In this document: positions 9,988 to 19,332 of the stretch, piece by piece
How positions within the stretch are numbered: position 1 is the first letter of the stretch
How the letters are laid out: the number at the start of each line of letters is the position of its first letter
Origin: Caldimonas brevitalea
GTDB taxonomy: Bacteria > Pseudomonadota > Gammaproteobacteria > Burkholderiales > Burkholderiaceae_C
Assembly: GCF_001017435.1 (NCBI RefSeq)
Contig: NZ_CP011371.1
Coordinates: 2,604,001 to 2,668,000, forward strand
Direction: 5' to 3'
DNA length: 64,000 nucleotides
Program-made: the position numbers and the translations under genes
The notes under the pieces: generated by a model
Seen by the model: the letters and a program-made list of their open reading frames with translations, nothing else
What the model was told of the DNA's origin: nothing
Database searches by the model: none

Positions 9988-12384
9988 ATGTCATCCACCT
10001 CACTGGCGACCGCCCTGGTCGTACCGTTTGAAAACCTGAGGATGACCGACGTCGAGTCGGTCGGCGGCAAAAACGCCTCCCTCGGCGAGATGATCAGTCA
10101 ACTGGCGGCGTCCGGCGTGCGGGTGCCGGGTGGCTTTGCGACCACGGCCCACGCGTTCCGCGAGTTCCTGGCGCAAAGCGGCCTGGCGGCCAAGATCAAC
10201 GCCACGCTGTCCAAGCTCGACACCGAAGACGTGCGCGCGCTGGCCGAGGCCGGCGCGCAGATCCGCCAGTGGGTGGTCGACACCCCGCTCCCGCCGGCGC
10301 TGGAAGACGCGATCCGCACCGAATTCGTCAAGCTCACGCACGAAAACCCGGGCGCGTCGTTCGCCGTCCGCTCGTCGGCCACCGCCGAAGACCTGCCGGA
10401 CGCCTCCTTCGCGGGCCAGCAGGAGACCTTCCTGAACGTCGTCGGCATCGAAGACGTGCTGCACAAGATCAAGGAAGTGTTCGCGTCGCTCTACAACGAC
10501 CGGGCCATCAGCTACCGCGTGCACAAGGGTTTCGCGCACAGCGACGTGGCCTTGTCGGCCGGCATCCAGCGCATGGTGCGTTCCGATCTGGGCGCCGCCG
10601 GCGTGATGTTCACGATCGACACCGAATCGGGCTTCAAGGACGTCGTGTTCATCACCTCGAGCTACGGCCTGGGTGAGACGGTGGTGCAGGGCGCGGTCAA
10701 CCCCGACGAGTTCTACGTCCACAAGCCGGCGCTGAAGAACGGCAAGCTGCCCATCATCCGCCGCAACCTCGGCTCCAAGCTGATCAAGATGGAGTTCGCC
10801 AGCCCCGAGGAGCGGGCCTCCGCCGGCAAGCTGGTGCGCACGGTCAACACCGCGCCGGAGCTGCGCAACCGTTATTCGCTGAGCGACGCCGACGTCATCG
10901 AGCTGGCCAAATACGCGCTGATCATCGAGCAGCACTACGGCCGTCCGATGGACATCGAGTGGGGCAAGGACGGCGAAGACGGCAAGCTGTACATCCTGCA
11001 GGCGCGCCCCGAGACGGTGAAGAGCCAGTCCGAGGGCAAGGTCGAGCAGCGCTACAAGCTGAAGGGGCAGGGCACCGTGCTGGCCGAGGGCCGCGCCATA
11101 GGCCAGAAGATCGGCACCGGCCCCGTGCGCCTGGTGCACTCGATCAGCGAGATGGACCGTGTGCAGCCCGGCGACGTGCTGGTGACCGACATGACCGACC
11201 CCAACTGGGAGCCGGTGATGAAACGCGCCAGCGCCATCGTCACCAACCGCGGCGGGCGCACCTGCCATGCGGCCATCATCGCGCGCGAACTCGGCATTCC
11301 CGCTGTGGTGGGCTGCGGCGACGCCACCGACGTGCTGAAGGATGGCGCGCTGGTGACGGTGGCCTGCTCGGAGGGCGACACCGGCTACATCTACGACGGC
11401 CTGCTCGAGACCGAGGTCACCGAGGTGCAGCGTGGCGAGATGCCGTACTGCCCGATCAAGATCATGATGAACGTGGGCAACCCGCAGCTCGCCTTCGACT
11501 TCGCCCAGATGCCCAACTCTGGCGTCGGCCTGGCGCGCCTCGAGTTCATCATCAACAACAACATCGGCGTGCATCCGAAGGCCATCCTCGACTATCCCAA
11601 TGTCGACGCCGACCTGAAGAAGGCGGTCGAGTCGGTGGCCCGCGGTCACGCCTCGCCGCGCGCCTTCTATGTCGACAAGCTGGCCGAAGGCATCGGCACC
11701 ATCGCCGCGGCGTTCTGGCCCAAGCCGGTGATCGTGCGCCTGTCCGACTTCAAGTCGAACGAGTACCGCAAGCTGATCGGTGGTTCGCGCTACGAGCCCG
11801 AGGAAGAGAACCCGATGCTGGGCTTCCGCGGTGCCTCGCGCTATGTCAGCACCGAGTTCGCCGAAGCCTTCGCGATGGAGTGTGAAGCGCTGAAGCGCGT
11901 GCGCAACGACATGGGCCTCGACAACGTCGAGATCATGGTGCCCTTCGTCCGCACCTTGAAGCAGGCCGAGCGGGTCATCCAGATGCTGGCCGAGCATGGT
12001 TTGCCACGCGGCAAGGACAACCTCAAGGTCATCATGATGTGCGAGGTGCCGAGCAACGCCATCCTGGCCGAGCAGTTCCTCGAGTACTTCGACGGCATGT
12101 CGATCGGATCGAACGACTTGACGCAGCTGACCCTCGGGCTCGACCGCGACTCCGGCCTCGAACTGCTCGCGCAAGACTTCGACGAACGCGACCCGGCGGT
12201 GAAGGCGATGATCTCGCGGGCGATCGCTGCCTGCCGCGCGGTGGGCAAATACGTCGGCATTTGCGGCCAGGGTCCCAGCGACCATGCCGATTTCGCCGAG
12301 TGGCTGGCCGACGAAGGGATCGTCTCCATGTCGTTGAACCCCGACACCGTTGTAAACACTTGGCAACGCCTGGCACAGCGCTGA
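9988..12384 (+). CDS. ppsA: Phosphoenolpyruvate synthase
   Basis: Converts pyruvate, ATP and water to PEP, AMP and phosphate, the entry to gluconeogenesis from C3 acids. The 798-aa product matches the family (about 790-800). The N-terminal nucleotide-binding domain begins [11 protein letters not shown] (about residues 22-32); the phospho-His domain has [19 protein letters not shown] (about 422-440) with the swivelling catalytic His; the C-terminal PEP/pyruvate barrel carries [17 protein letters not shown] and the cysteine in [10 protein letters not shown]. Start ATG 9988 is chosen from the GGAG at 9977-9980 and family length. A strong terminator follows. Confidence 0.97.
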   Translation: MSSTSLATALVVPFENLRMTDVESVGGKNASLGEMISQLAASGVRVPGGFATTAHAFREFLAQSGLAAKINATLSKLDTEDVRALAEAGAQIRQWVVDTPLPPALEDAIRTEFVKLTHENPGASFAVRSSATAEDLPDASFAGQQETFLNVVGIEDVLHKIKEVFASLYNDRAISYRVHKGFAHSDVALSAGIQRMVRSDLGAAGVMFTIDTESGFKDVVFITSSYGLGETVVQGAVNPDEFYVHKPALKNGKLPIIRRNLGSKLIKMEFASPEERASAGKLVRTVNTAPELRNRYSLSDADVIELAKYALIIEQHYGRPMDIEWGKDGEDGKLYILQARPETVKSQSEGKVEQRYKLKGQGTVLAEGRAIGQKIGTGPVRLVHSISEMDRVQPGDVLVTDMTDPNWEPVMKRASAIVTNRGGRTCHAAIIARELGIPAVVGCGDATDVLKDGALVTVACSEGDTGYIYDGLLETEVTEVQRGEMPYCPIKIMMNVGNPQLAFDFAQMPNSGVGLARLEFIINNNIGVHPKAILDYPNVDADLKKAVESVARGHASPRAFYVDKLAEGIGTIAAAFWPKPVIVRLSDFKSNEYRKLIGGSRYEPEEENPMLGFRGASRYVSTEFAEAFAMECEALKRVRNDMGLDNVEIMVPFVRTLKQAERVIQMLAEHGLPRGKDNLKVIMMCEVPSNAILAEQFLEYFDGMSIGSNDLTQLTLGLDRDSGLELLAQDFDERDPAVKAMISRAIAACRAVGKYVGICGQGPSDHADFAEWLADEGIVSMSLNPDTVVNTWQRLAQR

Positions 12385-12410
12385 TCCCTGTCAGATCTAC
12401 CTGATCGCTC

Positions 12411-12445
12411 GACAAGCGGCTCCTTCGGGAGCCGCTTGTCTTTTA
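12411..12445 (+). terminator. Rho-independent terminator of ppsA
   Basis: A perfect 13-bp stem (GACAAGCGGCTCC / GGAGCCGCTTGTC) closes a TTCG tetraloop and is followed by TTTTA, 27 nt after the ppsA stop. Confidence 0.93.
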
Positions 12446-12556
12446 GACTCGCGAGGCAAGTCCTGATCGGGATTGCTTTTATCGGTGTCGACACGACGCA
12501 GAACGCTGCAATACCGAACCGAATCTGTCCAGATCGCATGTGAGGAAGGGTGTCAG

Positions 12557-12853
12557 ATGCTGCTGGTGGTGTCCGCGATCAAGTTGGTGGCCGAGATCGC
12601 CTTGCTGTCGCTGGCCGGGCAATGGTTGCTGGGCCTGCTCGCCGGGCCCCACCGCGAGGCCAATGTGTTCTACCAGCTGCTGTCCGTGCTCACGCGGCCC
12701 TTCGTGAAGCTCGCGCGTCTGCTCAGCCCGCGCGCCGTGCTCGACGCGCACTTGCCGCTCGTGGCCTTCCTGCTGCTGGTGCTGACCTGGGTGGCCGCGA
12801 CCCTCGCCAAGGTCAGCCTGTGTGTCGAAATCGGGGTGCAGCTATGCCGCTGA
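12557..12853 (+). CDS. Small membrane protein, YggT-like, function unknown
   Basis: A 98-aa protein with two hydrophobic helices (about residues 3-30 and 64-88) joined by a short charged stretch. Layout and length recall half of a YggT-type membrane protein, but I see no diagnostic motif, so function is open. ATG 12557 is preferred because GAGGAAGGG precedes it. It overlaps the following TPR gene by 10 nt, so the two are probably co-translated. Confidence 0.75.
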   Translation: MLLVVSAIKLVAEIALLSLAGQWLLGLLAGPHREANVFYQLLSVLTRPFVKLARLLSPRAVLDAHLPLVAFLLLVLTWVAATLAKVSLCVEIGVQLCR

Positions 12854-13443
12854 CACCTGGTGCGCCGGCAGATCGCACGGGCGTGCTCGCCCACCGACTG
12901 CTCAAATACCGTGCCTTGCTGTGCCTGGCCTTCGGCGCCTCCAGCGCCGCCCGGCGGGCGTTCGACCGGATGCTGTCGCGCTGGCCGGGCGACGTTTTCG
13001 CACTGGCCGGGCGCGGCCATTTGTTCGCTGCCACCGGCGACCGCGCCGCCGCCCTGCGCGACCTGCGCGAACTCACACGTTTACACCCGCGGAGCGGGGC
13101 GAACCATTGGTTCAACCTGGCGTTCCTGCTCGAGGAGGGCGGTCAATACGACGAGGCCGAGACCTGTTTTCGGCAGGCCGTCGAGCTGGACCCGCACCTG
13201 GATCGAGCGTGGTACGGCCTCGGCCTGGTCCTGATCCGCGCCCATCGTTTCGAAGAGGCGGCCGTTGCCCTCAAGCGCAACACCGAATTGCAGCCGATGA
13301 GCCCATACGGCTGGTACCAGCTGGCACGGGTCCATCTCGAGCGGCGGCGGCCGGACGAGGCGATCCAGATCATTCGTCACCTGAAGGGTTTTGAGCCCAA
13401 GGTGGCGGCGCAACTCGAGCGCGAAACGGGTCTGGCGGTGTGA
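12844..13443 (+). CDS. TPR-repeat protein
   Basis: A 199-aa soluble protein made largely of tetratricopeptide repeats, a protein-interaction scaffold. At least four repeats can be read, for example DVFALAGRGHLFAATGDRAA, then HWFNLAFLLEEGGQYDEAE, RAWYGLGLVLIRAHRFEEA and YGWYQLARVHLERRRPDEA, each with the W/Y-x-x-L-G/A spacing. No catalytic domain is visible. The ATG at 12844 lies inside the end of the upstream membrane-protein gene, which suggests a joint role, but partner and process are unknown. Confidence 0.85.
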   Translation: MPLTPGAPADRTGVLAHRLLKYRALLCLAFGASSAARRAFDRMLSRWPGDVFALAGRGHLFAATGDRAAALRDLRELTRLHPRSGANHWFNLAFLLEEGGQYDEAETCFRQAVELDPHLDRAWYGLGLVLIRAHRFEEAAVALKRNTELQPMSPYGWYQLARVHLERRRPDEAIQIIRHLKGFEPKVAAQLERETGLAV

Positions 13444-13584
13444 TCGATTCGGTGCTCTAGCTCCGGGGGGAGGGGCGGGGGCACTGTGTGGGGCAGCCGG
13501 GTGGCGCGCTCGAACATCGGGCGAGCCGGCCGCTCTTGGTACCTCGGGCTGCGCCCGGGGCTGGCTTTTAGGGAGAGCAAAGAC

Positions 13585-13842
13585 ATGCAATTGACACGCA
13601 AGCACGAAGAGTACTGGCGCAAGAACCTGAGGGTGACAGCCTTGTTGCTGGCCATCTGGTTCGTGGTGACCTTCGTGATCGGCTATTTCGCGCGTGAGCT
13701 CGACTTCAACTTTTTCGGCTGGCCGTTCAGCTTCTGGGTAGGTGCCCAGGGGGCGTTGGTGGTCTACGTGGCCATCATCGGGTACTACGCTCGCTACATG
13801 AACCGGCTGGATCAAGAACACGGCGTGGCCGAGGAGGAATGA
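13585..13842 (+). CDS. DUF4212 small subunit of a sodium:solute symporter
   Basis: An 85-aa membrane protein with two hydrophobic segments (about residues 18-37 and 48-68) and the charged start RKHEEYWRKNL typical of DUF4212 proteins, which occur beside VC_2705-type symporters as a small subunit. The 3' end overlaps the first possible ATG of the large subunit. GGGAGAGC precedes the ATG at 13585. The transported solute is unknown; the family is linked to acetate or other small organic acids only by inference. Confidence 0.88.
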   Translation: MQLTRKHEEYWRKNLRVTALLLAIWFVVTFVIGYFARELDFNFFGWPFSFWVGAQGALVVYVAIIGYYARYMNRLDQEHGVAEEE

Positions 13843-13844
13843 CC

Positions 13845-15977
13845 ATGGCTGCCATCCATCCCACATCTCCGAAGCGGCTGTCGGCCTCCGCCACCGCGAA
13901 CGCTGCCTTCCGCCGCCAGCTGCACAAGGTCTACGGTTGGTACACCGGCGGTTTTATCGTCTTCATCATTGGGCTGGCCTTGCTGGAGCAGGTCGGACTG
14001 CCGCGCAACTGGATCGGCTTTATCTTCCTGTTGGCCACCGTCGCGTTGTACGCCGCGATCGGCATCATGAGCCGCACGACGGACGCAGGCGAGTACTACG
14101 TCGCCGGGCGGCGGGTGCCCGCGATGTACAACGGCATGGCGACCGGGGCCGACTGGATGTCCGCCGCCTCCTTCATCGGCATGGCCGGCACGCTCTACCT
14201 GACCGGCTACAACGGGCTGGCCTTCATCATGGGCTGGACCGGCGGCTATTGCCTGGTGGCCCTGTTCCTCGCGCCCTATTTGCGCAAGTTCGGCCAGTTC
14301 ACGATTCCCGACTTCCTGGGCGCCCGCTATGGCGGCAACCTGGCACGTTTCATCGGCATCTTCGCCGCCATCCTGTGCTCGTTCACCTATGTCGTCGCGC
14401 AGATCTATGGTGTGGGGTTGATCACCTCCCGCCTGTCGGGGCTGGCGTTCGAGATCGGCATCTTCGTCGGGTTGGGCGGCATTCTCGTGTGTTCATTCCT
14501 CGGCGGCATGCGGGCGGTGACGTGGACCCAGGTTGCCCAATACATCATCCTGATCATCGCCTACATGGTGCCGGTGGTCTGGCTGTCGGTGAAGCAGACC
14601 GACGTGCCGATCCCGCAGCTCGTCTACGGCGCGCAAATGGAGAAGGTGAGCGCCAGGGAGAAAGAGCTGCAGCAGGACCCGAAAGAACTCGAGGTCATCG
14701 AGATCTTCAAGCAGCGTGCTGCCGCGGCCGACGCCAAGCTCAAGGACGTGCCCGCCGCGATGGCCTCCGACCAGGCTGCGGCGCAGCTGGCCGTGGCCCG
14801 ACTGCGGACCGAGAACGCGCCGCTGCACGAAATTCAGGCGGCCGAAAAGGCGGTCGCCTCGCTGCCGCCGAACGAGGCCGACGCGAAGGAGCTCTACACC
14901 AAGGAGAAGGCGGCTGCCGAGGCGCGGGCCAAGCCGCTGGGGGGCATGCCGGCGCACGGGCAGATCTACGCCGGCGATCCGCGGGGCGACGCCAAGGCGC
15001 AGGCGGCGTTCGACGATTCGCGGCGCAACTTCCTCGCGTTGGTGTTCTGTCTGATGGTCGGCACCGCGGCGTTGCCGCACATCCTGATGCGGTACTACAC
15101 CACGCCCTCGGTGAAAGAGGCGCGTGAATCGGTGACCTGGTCGCTGTTCTTCATCTTCCTGCTGTACTTCACCGCCCCGGCCCTGGCGGTGCTGGTGAAG
15201 TACGAGGTGTTCACCATGGTGGTCGGCACGCCGTTCGACCAGTTGCCCACCTGGGTGTCGCAATGGGCCAAGGTCGACCCGTCCTTGCTGTCCGTCACTG
15301 ACGTCAACAAGGACGGCATTCTGCAACTGGGCGAGCTGAAGATCGGCGGCGACATCGTCGTGCTGGCCACACCCGAGATCGGCGGGCTGCCGTACGTCAT
15401 CTCCGGCATGGTGGCCGCGGGCGGTCTGGCGGCGGCCTTGTCGACCGCCGACGGGCTGCTGCTGACGATCGCCAACGCGTTGTCGCACGACCTCTACTAC
15501 AAGATGATCGACCCGAACGCACCCACCTCGCGCCGCGTGATGATCTCCAAGATCCTGCTGTTGGTGGTGGCACTGTGCGCCGCGTATGTGGCGGCCCAGA
15601 AGCCGGCCGACATCCTGTTCCTGGTTTCGGCAGCCTTCTCGTTCGCGGCGTCCGCCTTCTTCCCGGTGCTGGTGCTCGGCATTTTCTGGAAGCGCGCTTC
15701 GGCAGCGGGCGCGGTGCTGGGCATGGTGACGGGCCTGGGGGTGACGATCTACTACATGGTGCACAACCAGCCCTGGTTGCGCACGGTGTTCGACGTCACC
15801 TCGCCGCCGGAACTGTGGTTCGGCATCCAGCCGATCTCGGCGGGCGTGTTCGGCGTGCCGGTCGGCTTTGCCGTGACGGTCATCGTCAGCCTGCTGACGC
15901 CGCCGCCGCGCCGCGAAGTGCAAGACTTCGTCGAGCACGTGCGCTATCCCAATCTGCGCCCGGTCGGGTTGCGCTGA
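13845..15977 (+). CDS. VC_2705-type sodium:solute symporter with soluble insertion
   Basis: Large subunit of an SSS-family Na+-coupled transporter. The 710-aa product has about 12-13 hydrophobic helices with SSS motifs (DAGEYYVAGRRVPAMYNGMA; GLAAALSTADGLLLTIANAL). Two unusual soluble parts occur. About 130 charged residues near residues 255-395 (nt 14610-15030) look helical or coiled-coil. A later loop holds D-V-N-K-D-G-I-L-Q-L-G-E (nt 15300-15335), a good EF-hand calcium-loop match. ATG 13845 is preferred over 13839 because AGGAGG (13832-13837) is correctly spaced for it. It pairs with the preceding DUF4212 gene. Confidence 0.9.
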   Translation: MAAIHPTSPKRLSASATANAAFRRQLHKVYGWYTGGFIVFIIGLALLEQVGLPRNWIGFIFLLATVALYAAIGIMSRTTDAGEYYVAGRRVPAMYNGMATGADWMSAASFIGMAGTLYLTGYNGLAFIMGWTGGYCLVALFLAPYLRKFGQFTIPDFLGARYGGNLARFIGIFAAILCSFTYVVAQIYGVGLITSRLSGLAFEIGIFVGLGGILVCSFLGGMRAVTWTQVAQYIILIIAYMVPVVWLSVKQTDVPIPQLVYGAQMEKVSAREKELQQDPKELEVIEIFKQRAAAADAKLKDVPAAMASDQAAAQLAVARLRTENAPLHEIQAAEKAVASLPPNEADAKELYTKEKAAAEARAKPLGGMPAHGQIYAGDPRGDAKAQAAFDDSRRNFLALVFCLMVGTAALPHILMRYYTTPSVKEARESVTWSLFFIFLLYFTAPALAVLVKYEVFTMVVGTPFDQLPTWVSQWAKVDPSLLSVTDVNKDGILQLGELKIGGDIVVLATPEIGGLPYVISGMVAAGGLAAALSTADGLLLTIANALSHDLYYKMIDPNAPTSRRVMISKILLLVVALCAAYVAAQKPADILFLVSAAFSFAASAFFPVLVLGIFWKRASAAGAVLGMVTGLGVTIYYMVHNQPWLRTVFDVTSPPELWFGIQPISAGVFGVPVGFAVTVIVSLLTPPPRREVQDFVEHVRYPNLRPVGLR

Positions 15978-16016
15978 GCCGCACCGGTCGCCTGCGCCGC
16001 GGCCCGCGCGGCGCCG

Positions 16017-16046
16017 AAGGGCTCGCCCACCCGGCGGGCCCTTTTC
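16017..16046 (+). terminator. Rho-independent terminator after the symporter gene
   Basis: GGGC-T-CGCC and GGCG-G-GCCC form an interrupted stem followed by CTTTTCTTTC, between the symporter stop and the rpsF promoter. Confidence 0.8.
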
Positions 16047-16058
16047 TTTCTTCAGAAG

Positions 16059-16234
16059 TGCTATACTCGCCGGCTTTCCTTGCCGCACCCGGTTTCGGTG
16101 CGCGCTAGTCATGCCGTTTGCGGGGCCTCCCGCCGACGGCTCCCCGGCCCTCAACCGGGGTGGCGAGCGCCGTTTTGCCGAATCGACGCCCGGGGCGGCT
16201 TCCCTGTGGAATCCAGAAGGACTGAAGGAGTCTC
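16059..16234 (+). promoter_or_regulatory. rpsF promoter (extended -10) and GC-rich leader
   Basis: TGCTATACT at 16059-16067 is an extended -10 box; no good -35 stands 17 nt upstream. If used, it gives a leader of about 160 nt before the rpsF ATG. The leader is very GC-rich and can fold (for example CCCCGG...CCGGGG around 16142-16160). In other bacteria S6/S18 bind the rpsF leader to repress their own operon; whether this leader holds that element is not shown. Confidence 0.6.
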
Positions 16235-16597
16235 ATGCGTCACTATGAAATCATTCTGCTGATCCATCCGGATCAAAGCGAGCAGGTCAACGCGATGGTC
16301 GAGCGCTACAAAGGCGTCGTGACCGCCGCCGGTGGCAAAGTCCACCGCGTGGAAGACTGGGGCCGCCGCCAGCTGGCCTACATGATCCAGAAGCTCGCGA
16401 AAGCCCATTACATCTGCATCAACATCGAGTGCAGCAAAGAAACGCTCGAGGAGCTGGAAACCGGTTTCCGCTTCAACGACGCGGTGCTGCGTCACCTGAC
16501 GGTGCAGAGGAGCAAGGCCGAGACCGCTCCGTCGGTGATGATGAAGCTGGTCGAAAAGGAAGAGGCGAAGAAGTCTCAACAGGAAACGGCAGCCTGA
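16235..16597 (+). CDS. rpsF: 30S ribosomal protein S6
   Basis: Small-subunit protein of the central platform that pairs with S18. The 120-aa product shows the family start [18 protein letters not shown] and the core [28 protein letters not shown] lies just upstream of the ATG. It heads the conserved rpsF-priB-rpsR-rplI block. Confidence 0.98.
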   Translation: MRHYEIILLIHPDQSEQVNAMVERYKGVVTAAGGKVHRVEDWGRRQLAYMIQKLAKAHYICINIECSKETLEELETGFRFNDAVLRHLTVQRSKAETAPSVMMKLVEKEEAKKSQQETAA

Positions 16598-16631
16598 CGT
16601 TCACACCTCACGGTTGCCCTGAGGCTGCCGC

Positions 16632-16913
16632 ATGAACCGCATGGTTCTGCAGGCGGCGGTGATCGAGCGAGGGGCGATGCGCTACACGCCCGCCGGGCTT
16701 CCCGCCCTCGATTTGCGCCTCGAGCACGAATCGACGGTCACCGAAGCCGGCCATCCCCGCAAGCTCCGGCTGGAGCTCAAAGCGGTGGTGATCGGGCCGC
16801 TGGCGCAGCGTGTGAACCAGGTGGAACTGGGCGTGCCCCAGCAATTCGCCGGTTTCCTGGCTTCTCAGCGCAACGGTCGAGGTGTCGTGCTGCACATCAC
16901 CGAGCTTCTCTAG
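16632..16913 (+). CDS. priB: Primosomal replication protein N (PriB)
   Basis: Single-stranded-DNA-binding OB-fold protein that works with PriA in replication restart. The 93-aa product starts MNRMVLQAAVIERGAMRYTP and includes GLPALDLRLEHES, typical of PriB, and its location between rpsF and rpsR is diagnostic in beta/gammaproteobacteria. GAGG precedes the ATG. It is small and divergent, but context makes the assignment firm. Confidence 0.94.
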   Translation: MNRMVLQAAVIERGAMRYTPAGLPALDLRLEHESTVTEAGHPRKLRLELKAVVIGPLAQRVNQVELGVPQQFAGFLASQRNGRGVVLHITELL

Positions 16914-16986
16914 ACGGTGCTGCACTTCTCGCGAGCTGCTCTAGTTCGTTTTGTATTCGGATCGATAGATTTAGAAGGAGGTCATC

Positions 16987-17271
16987 ATGCCCCCACCCCG
17001 TGGTAAGTTTTCCAAGGATCGCAAAGGCAAGCGCAACCAGCAATCGCTGCTGTTCAAGCGCAAGCGCTTCTGCCGCTTCACCGTCGCCGGCGTCGAAGAG
17101 ATCGACTACAAGGATGTCGACATCCTGCGCGACTTCATCGGTGAAAACGGCAAGATCATCCCGGCCCGCCTGACCGGCACCCGGGCGATCTACCAGCGCC
17201 AGTTGTCCACCGCGATCAAGCGTGCCCGTTTCCTGGCCATGCTGCCGTACAGCGACCAGCACAAGGTCTGA
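16987..17271 (+). CDS. rpsR: 30S ribosomal protein S18
   Basis: Small-subunit platform protein, partner of S6. The 94-aa product carries the family core [41 protein letters not shown] and [15 protein letters not shown] strong AAGGAGGT Shine-Dalgarno precedes the ATG by a few bases. Confidence 0.98.
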   Translation: MPPPRGKFSKDRKGKRNQQSLLFKRKRFCRFTVAGVEEIDYKDVDILRDFIGENGKIIPARLTGTRAIYQRQLSTAIKRARFLAMLPYSDQHKV

Positions 17272-17282
17272 GGAGCCGAGAC

Positions 17283-17735
17283 ATGCAAGTGATCCTGCTC
17301 GAAAAAGTGGCCAACCTGGGCAACCTGGGTGACGTCGTCAAGGTCAAGGACGGCTACGCTCGCAACTTCCTGATCCCCACCGGTTCGGCCCGCCGTGCCA
17401 CCGAAGGTGCGATCAAGGAATTCGAAGCCAAGCGTGCTGAACTCGAACGTGTGGCCGGCGAGAAGCTCGGCGCGGCGCAAGCCCAGGCTGAAAAGCTCAA
17501 TGGCAAGACCGTGCAAGTGGCCCAGAAGGCTGGTGTCGATGGCCGCTTGTTCGGCTCCGTCACCAACTTCGACATCGCCGAAGGCCTGAAGGCACAAGGT
17601 TTCGAAGTGAACAAATCGCAAGTGCGCCTGCCCAACGGTCCGCTCAAGACCGTCGGCGAGCACCCCGTCTCGGTGGCGCTGCACACCGACGTGGTGGTCG
17701 ACATCACGGTCGCCGTGGTGGCCGCGAACGACTGA
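17283..17735 (+). CDS. rplI: 50S ribosomal protein L9
   Basis: Large-subunit protein binding 23S rRNA near the L1 stalk. The 150-aa product begins [19 protein letters not shown] with the N-terminal [11 protein letters not shown] signature, then the long connecting helix (about residues 40-75) and C-terminal domain. It closes the ribosomal operon ahead of a terminator. Confidence 0.98.
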   Translation: MQVILLEKVANLGNLGDVVKVKDGYARNFLIPTGSARRATEGAIKEFEAKRAELERVAGEKLGAAQAQAEKLNGKTVQVAQKAGVDGRLFGSVTNFDIAEGLKAQGFEVNKSQVRLPNGPLKTVGEHPVSVALHTDVVVDITVAVVAAND

Positions 17736-17752
17736 ACGTCGCGCATCCTGCA

Positions 17753-17799
17753 GCACTGTTTCAACAGTGCACGAAAGCCGGTCCTCGGGCCGGCTTTTT
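17753..17799 (+). terminator. Tandem hairpins ending the rpsF-rplI operon
   Basis: The first is a perfect 8-bp hairpin (GCACTGTT TC AACAGTGC, 17753-17770). The second is AAGCCGG...CCGGCTT followed by TTTC (17775-17800), a typical intrinsic terminator. The first hairpin lacks a U tract and may protect the 3' end. Confidence 0.88.
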
Positions 17800-17904
17800 C
17801 TATTCTGGCGCCGGGTTATCCCCCGAGATCCCCAGGCGATCCACCGCTTTTCCACAGACTTGTGGACTGGTCCCGGCCCGGGTCGGGTCCTATCATTGCC
17901 GCCT

Positions 17905-19332
17905 ATGTCCGCGATACTGTCAGGTTCTGATTTCGCCGATCGGCCTCGCGCTGCCGACGACGAAGTGGCGCGCTTGCGCATCCCTCCGCACTCGATCGAG
18001 GCCGAACAAAGTGTGCTGGGCGGGCTGCTGATCGACAACGCCGCATGGGACCGGGCCGGCGACATGCTCAGCGATGCGGACTTCTATCGCTTCGAGCACC
18101 GTTTGATCTATGCCGCCATCGCGGGGCTGATCAACGCCAGCAAGCCGGCGGACGTCATCACGGTGTACGAGCAGCTGCAAAGCCTGGGCAAGGCCGACGA
18201 GTGCGGTGGGCTGGCGTATCTCAACGCGCTCGCGCAGAGTGTGCCGAGCGCGGCCAACCTGGGCCGCTATGCCGAGATCGTCCGCGAGCGGGCTGTGCTG
18301 CGCAAGCTGGTCAGCGCGAGCGACGAGATCGCGACGGCCGCCTTCAACCCCCAGGGCCGGCCCGTGTCGGCCATCCTCGACGAGGCGGAAGGCAAGATCT
18401 TCAAGATCGGTGAAGAAGGCTCGCGGTCCAAGCAGGGCTTCCACTCGATGGACTCGCTGGTCGTCGACCTGCTGGACCGGGTGCAGGAGCTGGCCGAGAA
18501 CGGCGCCGAAGATGTCACCGGCGTGCGCACCGGCTTCTTCGACCTGGACCGCATGACGGCCGGCCTGCAGCCCGGCGATCTGATCATCCTGGCGGCGCGT
18601 CCCTCGATGGGCAAGACCGCCTTCGCGCTCAACATCGGCGAGCATGTCGCGGTCAGCGAAGGCCTGCCCGTGGTGGTGTTCTCGATGGAAATGGGGGCTG
18701 CCCAGCTCGCGCTGCGGGTGGTGGGCTCGCTGGGGCGTATCGACCAATCGCATCTGCGCACCGGTTCGCTGCGGGACGACGAATGGTCGCGCCTGTCAGA
18801 GGCCGTCGAGAAGCTGCGCAACGCCAGCATCTTCATCGACGAGACGCCGGGCCTGAGCCCGACCGAGCTGCGGGCGCGGGCGCGGCGGCAGGCACGCCAA
18901 TGTGGTCAGCTGGGCCTGATCATCATCGACTACCTGCAGCTGATGAGCGGCAACGGCGGCGGCAGCGAAGAGAACCGCGCGACCGTCATCGGTGAGATCT
19001 CGCGGGGCCTGAAGGCCTTGGCCAAGGAGTTGCGTTGCCCGGTGATCGCGCTGTCGCAGCTCAACCGCAGTGTCGAGACGCGCACCGACAAGCGCCCAAT
19101 GATGAGTGACTTGCGCGAGTCCGGCGCCATTGAACAGGACGCCGACGTCATCATGTTCATCTACCGCGACGAGTACTACACCAAAGAGGCGTGCAAGGAG
19201 CCGGGCGTGTCCGAGATCATCATCGGCAAGCAGCGTAATGGCCCGGTGGGTACCGTCAAGCTGGCCTTCCTGAAGCCGCTGACCAAGTTCGAAAACCTCG
19301 CGCCCGGCTACACCGGGCCGGACGAATACTGA
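17905..19332 (+). CDS. dnaB: Replicative DNA helicase DnaB
   Basis: Hexameric 5'-3' helicase at the replication fork. The 475-aa product has the N-terminal primase-binding domain (IPPHSIEAEQSVLGGLLID, about residues 26-44) and the RecA-like domain with Walker A ARPSMGKTAFAL (about 232-243), Walker B LIIIDYLQLM, and ALSQLNRSVE. ATG 17905 is chosen over upstream in-frame codons because homology begins just after it and the upstream part contains the rplI terminator. Length is close to family norm (about 460-475). Confidence 0.97.
   Translation: MSAILSGSDFADRPRAADDEVARLRIPPHSIEAEQSVLGGLLIDNAAWDRAGDMLSDADFYRFEHRLIYAAIAGLINASKPADVITVYEQLQSLGKADECGGLAYLNALAQSVPSAANLGRYAEIVRERAVLRKLVSASDEIATAAFNPQGRPVSAILDEAEGKIFKIGEEGSRSKQGFHSMDSLVVDLLDRVQELAENGAEDVTGVRTGFFDLDRMTAGLQPGDLIILAARPSMGKTAFALNIGEHVAVSEGLPVVVFSMEMGAAQLALRVVGSLGRIDQSHLRTGSLRDDEWSRLSEAVEKLRNASIFIDETPGLSPTELRARARRQARQCGQLGLIIIDYLQLMSGNGGGSEENRATVIGEISRGLKALAKELRCPVIALSQLNRSVETRTDKRPMMSDLRESGAIEQDADVIMFIYRDEYYTKEACKEPGVSEIIIGKQRNGPVGTVKLAFLKPLTKFENLAPGYTGPDEY

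Noticed and set aside
10000..12366. Reverse-strand frame of 788 codons across ppsA
   Set aside because: Antisense shadow of a clear PEP synthase; no family pattern.
14493..16154. Reverse-strand frame of 553 codons across the symporter
   Set aside because: Arg/His/Gln-rich product, no domain, fully antisense to a well-supported membrane transporter.
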